Program-made: the position numbers and the translations under genes
Shown: positions 44,561-54,133 of the stretch, piece by piece
Numbering within the stretch: position 1 is the first letter of the stretch
How the letters are laid out: every line of letters starts with the position of its first letter
Assembly (NCBI GenBank): GCA_001939145.1
Contig: LSRX01000259.1
Coordinates: 504,837-568,836 of the forward strand
Direction: 5' to 3'
DNA length: 64,000 nt
Source of the DNA: Symbiodinium microadriaticum
Lineage: Eukaryota; Sar; Dinophyceae; Suessiales; Symbiodiniaceae
Notes under the pieces: generated by a model
What the model was told of the DNA's origin: nothing
The model's database searches: none
What the model saw: only the letters and a program-made list of their open reading frames with translations

Positions 44561-47500
44561 CAATCGCCACATCCTGCCGGACCTGTTCTGGCCTACCAAC
44601 CCAATGCAGCCTTTTTTGAGAGAGGGCTGGCTCCCCTGGCTTTGGTTGTATTTAGACTCCTTTGTTCAGCCTGAGTCTTGGCCAGAGCAAATAGGAGCCT
44701 CTTTCGTTGATCGTCCTGGTCCCATGCCAGAGCTACCGACTCAGGCGGAATGCGAGCAGATGCTCGGCTTGCGGCCTCAAGATAACATCGATGACGGCTC
44801 TGAGCAGGTCTCTCTGTCGGCCCTATTCCTCACTGTCAATGTGCAGTCCCTGCATTCAGACCGCACCACTCCAGCTGCCGAGCCAGACGCAAGGGCCGGG
44901 CTCATTCGTGAGCAACTCGCACAGCTTGGTGTGAGTGTTGCGGCTTTGCAGGAGACCCGTGCACACAGTAACGAGCTTTTTCAATCCCAGACCCATTTGA
45001 GGTTCGTTAGCTCTAGAGATGATCAGGGCTCGTATGGGACTGAACTTTGGTTCTCAAGGAGCCATCCCTTCATCTCCCACCCCACCACACCTGTTTATTT
45101 CGAGCCTGCAGATTTCCTCGCGGTCTTTTGGGACCCGCGAACCATCGCAGTCAGGTTTGCCAGGGGCGCTGTCCGGATTCTATTCGTTTCCATTCATGCC
45201 CCGACAAGTACGGACCCTCACCGGGAAAGATGGTGGACGAACCTCTGTCACACTGTTGAAAGGTTGCGGCAGAATGCACAGGTCGTCATCCTCGGGGATT
45301 TCAATGTCCACATTGATCGTGCATACAAGGAACGCACCGGAGATTTGACATGGCCTTCTCAGTCTGAGCCACCACGTGCCTTCTGGAGGTTTCTCGACAT
45401 TTTTGATCTATGGATCCCCAGCACGCATACCTGCTGCCATGATGGGCCTTCTGCCACTTGGCGTTCGCCCACTGGACATACGTCTTCAAGAATCGATTAT
45501 GTTGCAGTGCCAACTTCGTGGCAGGTACCTGCTGGAGGCAGCCGAGTTTACCCGGAACTTGAATGGGGGCAGGCCAGAGTTGATCATTACGCTGCCCTAG
45601 TTGCCGCACAGACCTACATCAGGCTCGGGGCTCCTCGGAGCAGCAAACTTCCTCGGCTCGACACTCAAGGGATGCGAACTGCAGAGGGGGCTGCAAAAAT
45701 TGCCGCCATTTGCCAAGCCCTCCCGATGCAGCCTTGGAATCTAGACGTGCATAGGCATGCTGCCAGGATTGAGAGTCATTTCAAGGCACTTCTCCCACTT
45801 GCCTTTTCCGTCACTGGAGCTCGTCAGCGCAAGCCACACCTGCTTCCTGCCACGTGGCAACTTCGTAACCAGAGGGCGTGGCTCCGCAAGCGTGTACACT
45901 CTGCCACGCAGTTTTGCCACAGTTTCTCTGTCAGGGCATTTTTCATTGCCTGGCGGACTGGTCAACCAGTCTGGACACGAGGACATAAGCTCTGGGCCCG
46001 ACTGCTTCAAAGTCTGAAGTCCCTGCCAGGACATCTTGACGACCTGCGCCGTACCAGCCCGGAACTGCGAGCCCGTATTCGGGACGATACTCGCCTGCAC
46101 CTGCACGAGATCGCCATCAGGGCAGTCACCAGCCCGACCAAGGACACGGTACGCCGTCTCCGCGACCTCACTGGCCCACCACGCAGGAAGCAAAGGGGGG
46201 CCACCCCTCTTCCTGCTGTTGAGGTGACTCCCGGCAAGTTAGCTGCGACGCACCAGGAGGCCAAAGAGAAATGGATTTCCCATTTCTCTGCGATTGAGGA
46301 TGGGACTGTCAAGACCGCCCAGGAAATCGTCCATTCCTGCTATCTGCGTCAACACGACAAGGACCTTGCTTCCTACGAGGTCACCGCTGATGAAGCCCCT
46401 TGCCTTGCTGAGCTTGAGACTTCTCTGCGCGCAGCCAGTGTTGACCGCGCGTATGGCTTCGATGGCGTCCCCGGGGAAGTTGCGCGCTATGGGGCACCCT
46501 TCCTTGCCAAGGCGATTTTCCAGCTCGAACTCAAATCCGTTCTGCGTCTTGCTGAACCAGTGCAGCATAAAGGAGGGACCTTGTACTGCGTCTGGAAGCG
46601 CAAGGGACCGCGCCAGGATTGCGCCGCTTACAGAGGTATCTTGGTGTCGTCAGTCCTTGGCAAATCCCTACATAAAACCATCCGTGGGCGATGCACTGAT
46701 TCTTTGGCTCTTTGCACGACCCCTCTTCAAGTTGGAGGACTCCCTTCCTTCCCTGTTTCCCTCCCTGCGCACTCCGCCCGGTTGTTCCAGTCCGCCTGCA
46801 GGGCCAAGAAGATGCCTCATTCACTCCTCTTCTTGGATCTCCAAGAGGCCTTTTACCGAATCATTCGCCCTTTGATTTCTGGTGAAAGTGTCACTACCGA
46901 AGCTGCGGCCCATATTTGTGCTGCTGCACAACTGCCTGCCGGGACTGTACATGAGCTACACGACTTCCTTGGCCAGGGGTCCCTTCTGCGACAGTCCGGG
47001 ACTAGTCCCTGGGCAGCGCAGGCTGTGGAAGAGACTCTGTGCAACACCTGGTTCAGATTCCCCAATGAGTGCGAGATTGTCGAAACGCGGTCCGGGTCTC
47101 GCCCTGGGGATTCACTTTCTGACCTTGTGTTTTCCTTCCTCTTTTCTAAGGTCCTGCACCAAGTCCGGCAGGCCCTTACTGACGCTGGCTATCTTGCCAA
47201 GGTGCCCTGCCACCCTGCCATGCAGAACGCCATATACCCTGTCTCGGAGGCCCCTACTACTGAGCTAGGGTTGTCGGATGCGACATGGATGGATGATCTC
47301 CTGCTCTTTCTGATGGCACCTGATGCGCCCACCCTCCTGCGAGCTCTTAGCTTCGGGGCTTCTTCATTGTTGGATGCGTGCCTGCAGCGGGCCCTGGTAC
47401 CCAATTTAGCGCAAGGAAAGACCGAGGCTCTTGTACATCTCTGCCATAGAGGGTCGCGGACAGCACGACGCCATCTCTACGGCGACCTCGGCGGGGAACT

Positions 47501-49436
47501 CCCGCTCGATTGCAGACTCTGGCAGGGAGCTGTCCTGCGTACTGTGCCTACCTATCGACATCTTGGGGGCTACCTCCAGCACAACGGGGGTTTGGCCCAG
47601 GAGATCCGCTTCCGGTCTGCCCAGGCCTGGGATGCCTTCCGTCGCCGCAAAAAGAGGCTCTTTGGATCCCCCCTTGTGCCTACCCAGGACAAATCTCTCC
47701 TGTTCGATAGTCTTGTTGCCACCGTTCTGTTCTACGGTTCGGGAACGTGGCCCGCCATCAACGAGCGTCACCATCAGACCTTCACTTCGGTCTTACGCCA
47801 GATGGCATGTCAGATGCTCCGGCCCAGGTACACATGCGAGGAGGCCTGGCACCTTGGCACGTCTCAAGCTCTTGCCCTTGCAGGCATTCCCCAGGCCACA
47901 ACATATTTTCATGTGTTCAGGCTACGGTATTTGTTGTCCTGCATCCGGCTTGACTCTAGGGAGATTTGGGCTCTGGCGCACTGGGAAGAAGGGTGGCTGT
48001 CTCTTGTCAGAGATTCCCTCACTTGGCTCGTCGACATCGAGAGAGGACCCGCCACCCCGCATGATGTCAGGAGGGCGTGGCAGGACTGGAGTACTGAAGC
48101 ATGCGCACATCCAGGAAGATGGAAGTCGCGCATCAGACGCGCACTTGCCACTGCTCTCCGCCGGGAGCGCTGGACGGCCCTTACCGAGTGGCATGTCGGG
48201 CTTCTTGCTCGACAGGCTAGGCACCTCGGTGCCACCTGCCGTGAGCCTGAGACTCCGCCGACCACAGGCAGGGAGATCTGTGCTCTTTGCAACGTCACTT
48301 TCCGAGACTTCCGTTCATGGGCAGTCCATGCATTCAAACGCCATGGTAGGGTTGGCGAAGTTCGGCGCCTCGGGACGGGGCAGCAGTGTGCCCATTGCCT
48401 GCGACATTACGCCACTAATATCCGCTTGTGTCGGCATTTGCAACACTCCACTGTGTGCCGGAGGGCCCTGCTTGGTTCCAAATCTCGATCGACTCCTGCC
48501 CCTGGAGTTGGCAGTCGCAAGGCCCCACGCGAGGACCTCCAGTGCACACCCACCCTACAGGCTTCTGGCCCATCCTTGCAGGTGCCTTCCTTTGAGATTG
48601 AGGCGGAACTTCGACGCCCGTCTGCAGAAATCCTGCATTGTCTTGAGGTTATCGACTATGACCACGCCGGTGACCCACTGCCCGGTGAAACCCTGTGGAG
48701 CCGTCTGCGGACTGCCTTCTCATGTGTGTGTCTCCCTGCTTGCCGCCTGCACATTTCTGCGTGCGCTTGGAGTGGGATCCTCCAACAAACACCGATTGCC
48801 AGTCAGACGCCATCGCATGCATCACTTGTTGCCGCTGCCGCCTGGCTTTCCGGCACTGATCTTGTGGAGTGGTTGTCGGTTTCGCCTGATGTTCCGGCTA
48901 GAGTGCCTGCCACCCTGCGGCAGGGACCTCTCGTTTTGGCGGGCCTGCGCACATCTGAGGTACGCCTACCTCCACCAAGTCCGTGGACATCAGATCATGT
49001 CGTTGTCTTTGTTGGGGACCCTGCTAGGCAGTGGGCGGAGCGGACGCAAGGGTCTTCTCCGCCTGTGTTCTCGCACTCTGACACCTTGGGCCGTCTTGCC
49101 AACGGTACACCGGTTGACTTTCTCGACGAGCTGGATCCTCAATGTGGATTCTGCATTAGTTTGATTGGCCTCCCTGCGCCTTTCCATGCATCCTGCCCTA
49201 GCCCGAAGTCCTTCGAGACTGACTTCCTTGCCGCCCAGTTTGCATGCGATCTCACGCGACTCGTCCTCAGGTTGTGGTCTCGAGGCATTCGAGCGTGTCT
49301 GATCGCTCCCAACATGCAACGGGAGGATATCGCTTTCTTAGCGTCCCTCCCGGGCGTCCAGCGCGAGGAGCAGCAGCATGACGGAGTGCTCTGGGTTGGA
49401 TCGAGCCCGAACCCTTTTTCAATGTTTCACCTTTAA
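44148..49436 (+). CDS. retrotransposon endonuclease-reverse transcriptase polyprotein
   Basis: One frame open from 44148 to TAA at 49436 (about 1,760 residues). It has no natural ATG start and should be entered from the preceding frames. Endonuclease: TVNVQSL (44832), VAALQETRA, VILGDFNVHID (about 45285-45315), SRIDYVAV and RVDHYAAL (45579), the APE/exonuclease III set that nicks the target. Reverse transcriptase: FDGVPGEVARYG (about 46459), YRGILVSSVLGKSL, motif A LDLQEAF with Asp at 46836, motif B SGSRPGDSLSDLVF, motif C TWMDDLLLF with the Asp pair at 47292-47297, then YRHLGGYLQ. WMDD replaces the usual YADD/FADD. C-terminal: two C2H2-like fingers from CALCNVTF (48279) through CAHCLRHYATNIRLC, then about 320 residues of unknown function with a charged, globular look. 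It would carry out target-primed reverse transcription in the nucleus. Confidence 0.85.
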   Translation, partial: WDHQFLGVSCRRDKRCRFICPWLDRGAGLSRPELQKLPWHRFSRRLQGELTALFWCLTWLLRIPPRVFITIVSDCTAALGLSSGRHGHHNGTGLQGACRAVMQALTATTRRPRLHLQHQKSHVGHPGNELADGLAKFCNRHILPDLFWPTNPMQPFLREGWLPWLWLYLDSFVQPESWPEQIGASFVDRPGPMPELPTQAECEQMLGLRPQDNIDDGSEQVSLSALFLTVNVQSLHSDRTTPAAEPDARAGLIREQLAQLGVSVAALQETRAHSNELFQSQTHLRFVSSRDDQGSYGTELWFSRSHPFISHPTTPVYFEPADFLAVFWDPRTIAVRFARGAVRILFVSIHAPTSTDPHRERWWTNLCHTVERLRQNAQVVILGDFNVHIDRAYKERTGDLTWPSQSEPPRAFWRFLDIFDLWIPSTHTCCHDGPSATWRSPTGHTSSRIDYVAVPTSWQVPAGGSRVYPELEWGQARVDHYAALVAAQTYIRLGAPRSSKLPRLDTQGMRTAEGAAKIAAICQALPMQPWNLDVHRHAARIESHFKALLPLAFSVTGARQRKPHLLPATWQLRNQRAWLRKRVHSATQFCHSFSVRAFFIAWRTGQPVWTRGHKLWARLLQSLKSLPGHLDDLRRTSPELRARIRDDTRLHLHEIAIRAVTSPTKDTVRRLRDLTGPPRRKQRGATPLPAVEVTPGKLAATHQEAKEKWISHFSAIEDGTVKTAQEIVHSCYLRQHDKDLASYEVTADEAPCLAELETSLRAASVDRAYGFDGVPGEVARYGAPFLAKAIFQLELKSVLRLAEPVQHKGGTLYCVWKRKGPRQDCAAYRGILVSSVLGKSLHKTIRGRCTDSLALCTTPLQVGGLPSFPVSLPAHSARLFQSACRAKKMPHSLLFLDLQEAFYRIIRPLISGESVTTEAAAHICAAAQLPAGTVHELHDFLGQGSLLRQSGTSPWAAQAVEETLCNTWFRFPNECEIVETRSGSRPGDSLSDLVFSFLFSKVLHQVRQALTDAGYLAKVPCHPAMQNAIYPVSEAPTTELGLSDATWMDDLLLFLMAPDAPTLLRALSFGASSLLDACLQRALVPNLAQGKTEALVHLCHRGSRTARRHLYGDLGGELPLDCRLWQGAVLRTVPTYRHLGGYLQHNGGLAQEIRFRSAQAWDAFRRRKKRLFGSPLVPTQDKSLLFDSLVATVLFYGSGTWPAINERHHQTFTSVLRQMACQMLRPRYTCEEAWHLGTSQALALAGIPQATTYFHVFRLRYLLSCIRLDSREIWALAHWEEGWLSLVRDSLTWLVDIERGPATPHDVRRAWQDWSTEACAHPGRWKSRIRRALATALRRERWTALTEWHVGLLARQARHLGATCREPETPPTTGREICALCNVTFRDFRSWAVHAFKRHGRVGEVRRLGTGQQCAHCLRHYATNIRLCRHLQHSTVCRRALLGSKSRSTPAPGVGSRKAPREDLQCTPTLQASGPSLQVPSFEIEAELRRPSAEILHCLEVIDYDHAGDPLPGETLWSRLRTAFSCVCLPACRLHISACAWSGILQQTPIASQTPSHASLVAAAAWLSGTDLVEWLSVSPDVPARVPATLRQGPLVLAGLRTSEVRLPPPSPWTSDHVVVFVGDPARQWAERTQGSSPPVFSHSDTLGRLANGTPVDFLDELDPQCGFCISLIGLPAPFHASCPSPKSFETDFLAAQFACDLTRLVLRLWSRGIRACLIAPNMQREDIAFLASLPGVQREEQQHDGVLWVGSSPNPFSMFHL

Positions 49437-49498
49437 TTATTGCATGTGCCAAAGGGCCGCGTCGAATCGACTCTAAGCCCGAAAGAGTGGAAAGAGTG
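49437..49498 (+). other. 3' end of retrotransposon with tandem 9-mer tail
   Basis: A short non-coding end. The last 18 bases are two exact copies of GAAAGAGTG (49481-49489 and 49490-49498), directly before the right target duplication. Tails of short tandem units are known in several LINE clades and can serve as the template start for reverse transcription. Confidence 0.7.
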
Positions 49499-49511
49499 GT
49501 GTGTGTATGTA
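49499..49511 (+). repeat. right target-site duplication
   Basis: GTGTGTGTATGTA, the partner of 39368-39380. It continues into TTTGTTTATATAC, consistent with the original microsatellite flank. Confidence 0.65.
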
Positions 49512-49689
49512 TTTGTTTATATACTAGACCAAACAACGCTACAAAACCCGTAGCTCCAGGGGAACCGCTCTGCACCAGTTGTGCTTGACAAGTATACACT
49601 GTTTGTGTAGGGTTTAGGGCTTATAGGTCTGACATTTAAGCTTTCCGAGGGATTAGGGCCTGGAGTTTATGGCTTGGGGTTCAGGGTTT

Positions 49690-49869
49690 GAGGAGTCATA
49701 CAGGCATCTACCTTCCTATCAACTGTTCTATCTGGAAGTGGCGGCTCGGTTCCGGACAATCATCTGCTTTGTCGCAGCACCAAGCAAAGAGCCTCAGCTT
49801 CTCGCCACAAGGGCCGGGCTCCTGATCTCTCCCGACCCTAGTATACGGTGCCACCCCATCACCACTTGA
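49690..49869 (+). CDS. candidate terminal exon
   Basis: Open to TGA and reads EESYRHLPSYQLFYLEVAAR, FRTIICFVAAPSKEPQLLAT and so on. GTCATACAG at about 49705 could be the acceptor. FRTIICFVAAP is mildly hydrophobic. A second frame is open over the same region. Confidence 0.3.
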   Translation, partial: EESYRHLPSYQLFYLEVAARFRTIICFVAAPSKEPQLLATRAGLLISPDPSIRCHPITT

Positions 49870-50017
49870 CTCACTTGACTAAGCTTGGGGTGTAGGCCCT
49901 GGGGCGGCAACGAAGTATGCAACGGAGTCACGTGGATCTAACAACCTGTTGAGACGGAAAATCTGCGCGGGCTTCCACTGCCACTACTCCGCTCCCTGTT
50001 CCTGACCTGCACTGTAG

Positions 50018-50262
50018 GACGTCCATGCTGAAGCACGCTGAAGTCGCAGCTCTTCATGGATAGTTTTGATTATGGCAACGGAAGCCCCTTAATCCTAGAC
50101 CCATGCACAGAAGCCAAATCGGCATCTGTTCTTGTCGTGACCAACACACTTGGTGTACTCAGCTTAACAGCCGTTCATTGCAATGAAGTTGAACCTTCTC
50201 ATGTTGATCAATTCTGGCATGGACGAACTGAAAACTTTATCAATCAAACGAACCCAAATTGA
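50018..50262 (+). CDS. two overlapping small candidates
   Basis: 50018-50063 after GACCTGCACTGTAG reads TSMLKHAEVAALHG and TAG. An ATG at 50056 in another frame opens a 68-codon peptide starting MDSFDYGNGSPLILDPCTEA and ending in FINQTNPN. They overlap by 8 bp, so at most one is likely real as drawn. No families recognised. Confidence 0.25.
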
Positions 50263-50654
50263 CTCATTGTCTGCTTCATCAGCGATCCCGATTTCCAGAG
50301 TGCTATTCTACATCAGCGTTTCCCTTCCCTTCACGGTACATAGATTATATCGTTTTAGAAATGGTTGTAGCATTTAGAACCTTGAAGAAGTGAAGGACTT
50401 GCAGATATGTAGAGTCCTCAGTTTCACCCCTGGCTTCTTATAGCCCAGACCCTTTGAATTAAACACCTAAACACCTAAGCCGCTAAACCCAAACCCTGAA
50501 CAGTTTTAGCAACCCTCGAAACTTGTTCGAAGCACAAGAGTCTCCCGTTCAAATTGAACACTACTTGCGGTTGTCTCAGGGTTTAGGGTTTCTCGGGGTT
50601 TAGGGTTTAGGTTTTAGGGCCCTCAACCTGATACTTAGAACACAAACCTTCCAG

Positions 50655-50765
50655 TTTGAGCGCTGGAGATGGCGTGGATGCGAACGCCGCTGGTGTGAAG
50701 TCTCACCCTCAGCTGTCCGAGAGCTTTTTTTCTCTCGAGTGTGTAGCAGAAGGGTTCTCGATTAA
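50655..50765 (+). CDS. candidate terminal exon, Arg/Trp-rich
   Basis: After CAAACCTTCCAG reads FERWRWRGCERRWCEVSPSA, VRELFFSRVC and on to TAA. The acceptor is good. Unrecognised. Confidence 0.3.
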   Translation, partial: FERWRWRGCERRWCEVSPSAVRELFFSRVCSRRVLD

Positions 50766-51071
50766 AGGCAAGGGTGTCTGCAGGTTTGGGTTTAGGGTTT
50801 AGGATTTAGGGTTTATAGGGTTTGGTGTACTAACCATCAGGGTTTCAAGGGCTTAGAATAAAACGACATGGATCGGCACCAGGACCCCAGTCTAGATCTC
50901 AGCCTGTCCAACGGTATGGCTAGGCGCTAGCCGCTAGGGTGTAGGGAGAGTTCGGGTAGGGGGTTGTAGGGTCTTGTATTATTAGCACACTTATGTTGAC
51001 ATTGCGTTGCTGCTGCCGATGGGTTGCAGATTCAGGACAACCCTGTCAAACGATTCAGATGCCGTTCCTAG

Positions 51072-51257
51072 CCTGTTGAAGCAGACATGCCTGGAAGAAA
51101 GCCTGGATCTAGGTCCAGACTAGAGCTTGGCCTGCTGCACAGCCAAGATGCATGTAAATGCAAAGCCAGCTCTTCAGCAGAACGCAGCCCACCATCAGCA
51201 CCACCTCGAAATGCTGCTCACAACTTGAATATGCAAGTGCCCGAACGACTAACGTAG
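51072..51257 (+). CDS. candidate exon, strand uncertain
   Basis: After GCCGTTCCTAG the plus strand reads PVEADMPGRKPGSRSRLELG and a Ser/Pro-rich stretch. The stop TAG lies inside a family D foldback end (ACGTAGGGGCCTTCATAA). The minus strand is also open with a hydrophobic reading (VVLMVGCVLLKSWLCIYMHL), so direction is unsettled. Confidence 0.3.
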   Translation, partial: PVEADMPGRKPGSRSRLELGLLHSQDACKCKASSSAERSPPSAPPRNAAHNLNMQVPERLT

Positions 51258-51489
51258 GGGCCTTCATAAATACTATAGAAAAGTTTCTTTCGCGCATTTT
51301 ATACTACGACCATTGAGCATGGAACCTTACGCACTAACTATAGTAGTACAAACTATTCAGGCGCTTAGATAGTTTGGAATATACAAGCAGTGGAGCTCCT
51401 TCGCACTGCCGCTCTCAGAAAAGAGGCTTTGACAAAATTCCTGAGTAGGAACACCTGCAAACCATAAAGGTCAGTACGTCGGCAGAGGT

Positions 51490-51705
51490 TTGAGGACTAT
51501 TGCGTCAAGCTTCCGTCAAATTCAGGGAATTGCCAAATCAAAAGTTTGCCTGCCATGCACACCCCACAGGTTGAGCCAGCAGCCTACACTCCATTCCAAC
51601 AAACTCATGCCAAAGACATCATCTAAAGATCCCTTAGCTCCTCGGGAAAGAAGTGTTGGAACAATTATCAGTCCCTCGGCACTCTTCTCAGTCACCGATG
51701 CGTAA
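51490..51705 (+). CDS. candidate terminal exon
   Basis: 72 codons to TAA reading RTIASSFRQIQGIAKSKVCL, PCTPHRLSQQ and on to SPSALFSVTDA. Evenly mixed composition. The 5' limit is uncertain (TCGGCAG at 51487 or AAATTCAG at 51526 could be acceptors). Confidence 0.35.
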   Translation: MRTIASSFRQIQGIAKSKVCLPCTPHRLSQQPTLHSNKLMPKTSSKDPLAPRERSVGTIISPSALFSVTDA

Positions 51706-51819
51706 CTTCATGCATGCGAGTTGAGTTTGTAGGTGTTTTTCTGACCCGGGCACAGCGGTACCCATAACATCCCTACACAGTATCTTCATAGCGTACCCCC
51801 AGCCTTCCTCCAGGTTATC

Positions 51820-51853
51820 TATATATATATATATGCATATGTATATGTATATG

Positions 51854-51884
<31 letters not shown>

Positions 51885-51993
51885 ATGTATTTGTGAACAT
51901 ATGTATACATATATATATATATATAGATATTGGCTGCCACAATCAGAATATGGTGTTGGGCTATATATATATATACACACATATATATATATA
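51820..51993. repeat. (TA)n/(TATG)n microsatellite
   Basis: Several TA and TATATG blocks. Minus-strand open frames here are translated repeat. Confidence 0.9.
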
Positions 51994-52109
51994 GAAAGAT
52001 ATACTTATATTCTACCACAGTTATACTAAGGAACCCCTAGGAATAGTGTTGGTAATCATCTGTGTGCTTATATCTACATGTATATATATATATGTATAAT
52101 ATGGAACTT

Positions 52110-52275
52110 GTAGTAATAATAAGAAGAAGACGAACCATAAGAAGAAGAATAAGAATAATAATAAGAATAAGAATAACAATAAGAATAAGAATACGAATAA
52201 TAATAATATTAATAATAATAATATAATAATAGCAATAAGAACCATAACAATGATGATGATGATAATAATACTAAT
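52110..52275. repeat. AAT/AAG trinucleotide tract
   Basis: Imperfect runs of AAT, AAG, AAC and GAT. The 101-codon Ile/Leu/Phe-rich minus-strand frame is its translation. Confidence 0.9.
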
Positions 52276-52462
52276 ACCTGGGCTCCTCGATTCGATGGGA
52301 AGCCCCACATCGGAAGCCCTGAACAATGAGGAACGCCTCTAAAGTCTGCCATGCAAGAGTCTACAGGGTTTAGGAGTTCAGGGCTTAGGTTTAGGGTTCC
52401 ACCATAGACTCGAAACCCTAAACTTTGACTCCCTAAACTCTATAAAACTCGATAACCGTGAG

Positions 52463-52585
52463 ATTCAATCCCTGCGACACCTCCTGGGAGTGTGGGAGAA
52501 GCTGCTGCTGGCTGATGGCACCTCTGGAAATGAGGGATTCGGCGTTCACACTCGGGGCATGGGACATTCTAAGATTCTAAGACAG
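52463..52585 (+). CDS. candidate internal exon, leucine-rich helix
   Basis: Bounded by CGATAACCGTGAG and GTGCAA, 41 whole codons: IQSLRHLLGVWEKLLLADGT, SGNEGFGVHTRGMGHSKILR Q. Codons are largely GC-ending and no other frame is as convincing. Unrecognised. Confidence 0.45.
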
Positions 52586-52811
52586 GTGCAAGTCGACACT
52601 TAAGCAGGATGATCGAGTGGACTTACAACTATACTGCGTAAGCTGCATACACGTCCCCTGCCCCTGCTCCTGCAAGTAAGGATTTCTGCGCCTTTTTTTT
52701 GGACGACGCCAGGCATTTAAAACAACCCTTGAAAATCAGTGCAATAGGGTCATGGTGTAGGTTACAAGAGGTTTCCCAGGCACTGCACCACCTTTACGTA
52801 GATTCTTTAGG

Positions 52812-52869
52812 CAAAGCTTGGTCATGAGAGTCCATGGTGACATGGTGCCACTCGATGAATTTAATCGTG
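52812..52869 (+). CDS. candidate internal exon
   Basis: After GATTCTTTAGG reads QSLVMRVHGDMVPLDEFN, before GTGTAAAC. The frame continues open beyond, so the donor is tentative. Confidence 0.3.
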
Positions 52870-53294
52870 TAAACGTCATCCCCGAACCCTGCACCCATAG
52901 GTTGAGGGTTGCAAAATTTGCGGGTTGGTGGCTTTGTTTTTTTTTGTGTTTTGTAAGGGGTGGGTGGGTGCTATTCGCGATTAGTTTAGACCGAGGGAAA
53001 GCCAAGCACTCACACTTCTGGTTTCTAAACAATAGAACTCCTAAGGCTTCACTGAGCTTTCCAGTAACCGAGGAAGCTTGAATTTCATAATCGTTCCTCT
53101 AAGGAACAGGTCCCAAACAAAAACAAAAACGGATGGTACTTCAGAACCAAGTGAAAATCAAATCAGGGGTCAGGGGTCCGGAATTTGGGTCTCAGCATTC
53201 AAGACGAGGCATCGGCTTTCAGGCTTGTTGAAGTTTGAAGTCCTATTTAGATACTTGAGGGTCAATAAATCATGCGTAGTATGTGTACATACAT

Positions 53295-53325
53295 ACATAT
53301 GTATATATATATATATATATGTATA
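53295..53325. repeat. (TA)n microsatellite
   Basis: TATGTATATATA block. A second (TA)n(TG)n block is at 53520-53556. Confidence 0.85.
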
Positions 53326-53520
53326 TATTATACTCATTTACTTATTGTTTCAAAATTAAGTGTTCATTTTTTCTTTATTGCTTCTTGCTTCTTTGTTAGC
53401 TTAACTGTTTATCTGCTTATCTTTTTGTTCACATATTGTTTAGTTATGCGCTTACACACGCATATTCTCTATATACATATATAGCTATAAGTACAAACAT
53501 AAATACACATACATAAATAA

Positions 53521-53552
<32 letters not shown>

Positions 53553-53711
53553 ATGTATATGCAAAGAGATTCTGAGCACATGGACCCTTGGGCCTCGGTG
53601 TTAGGGCAGGGTCATGGTCCAACACAGCGCGAGCTGAATCAGTCAAGCAGAACACGCCGTAGCAAGTCAGGGTTTCGGCTTTCGGCTTCAGGGTAAGTTA
53701 GTTACCGACAG

Positions 53712-54091
53712 ACTCTGGACCCCAACATCCCGGCAATGGAAAACACCTCGGGTGAGGCAGAGCTTCAGCGAACGATTTCCCCACATGAAACGGCAGCCCA
53801 GCGAAGGGCGAAACATCCCAACATACATAACCTGAGTTTGTAAAAAAAAAACATGTCCTGAAGCTTGTGCCGTTACAGGCTTCGGTTCACTGTTATAGGA
53901 ACTCTACGCCGGAAATCTCTCAGCAGGCACTTGACATTCTTTCTGGGGCCAACACCATCCATACAAGGGAGGGGATGGAGATTACAAAGTTGGCGACGAA
54001 GGTTCTTTTTGGGTTTAGGGTTTAGGGGCAAAGCCTCAGCCCAGAAAACCCAAATCCTACCCATACCCTCCAGTAAGCATTTATAGAACCC

Positions 54092-54133
<42 letters not shown>

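Larger units (their letters stand above)
39381..49498 (+). mobile_element. 10.1-kb non-LTR retrotransposon with RNH-EN-RT order
   Basis: Bounded by a 13-bp direct repeat and visibly GC-richer than the flanks. Order: a short 5' leader (39381-39611), a coiled-coil ORF1 (39612-40877), a large pol-type region with an unrecognised N-terminal part and two hydrophobic segments (40907-44085), RNase H (44119-44560), APE-like endonuclease (44826-45620), reverse transcriptase (about 46400-47540), zinc fingers (48279-48470), a C-terminal extension to 49436, and a 62-bp 3' end closing with two GAAAGAGTG units. There are no LTRs, integrase or protease. Target-primed reverse transcription is the expected mode. 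Apart from two frame changes near RNase H there are no stops in about 9 kb, so the insertion is young or the frame changes are assembly errors. Confidence 0.9.

Noticed and set aside
47431..49164. 577-codon plus-strand frame over the reverse transcriptase
   Set aside because: Shadow frame of the polyprotein. The RT, zinc-finger and C-terminal motifs lie in the other frame.
52021..52326. Ile/Leu/Phe-rich 101-codon minus-strand ORF
   Set aside because: Translated AAT/AAG trinucleotide tract.
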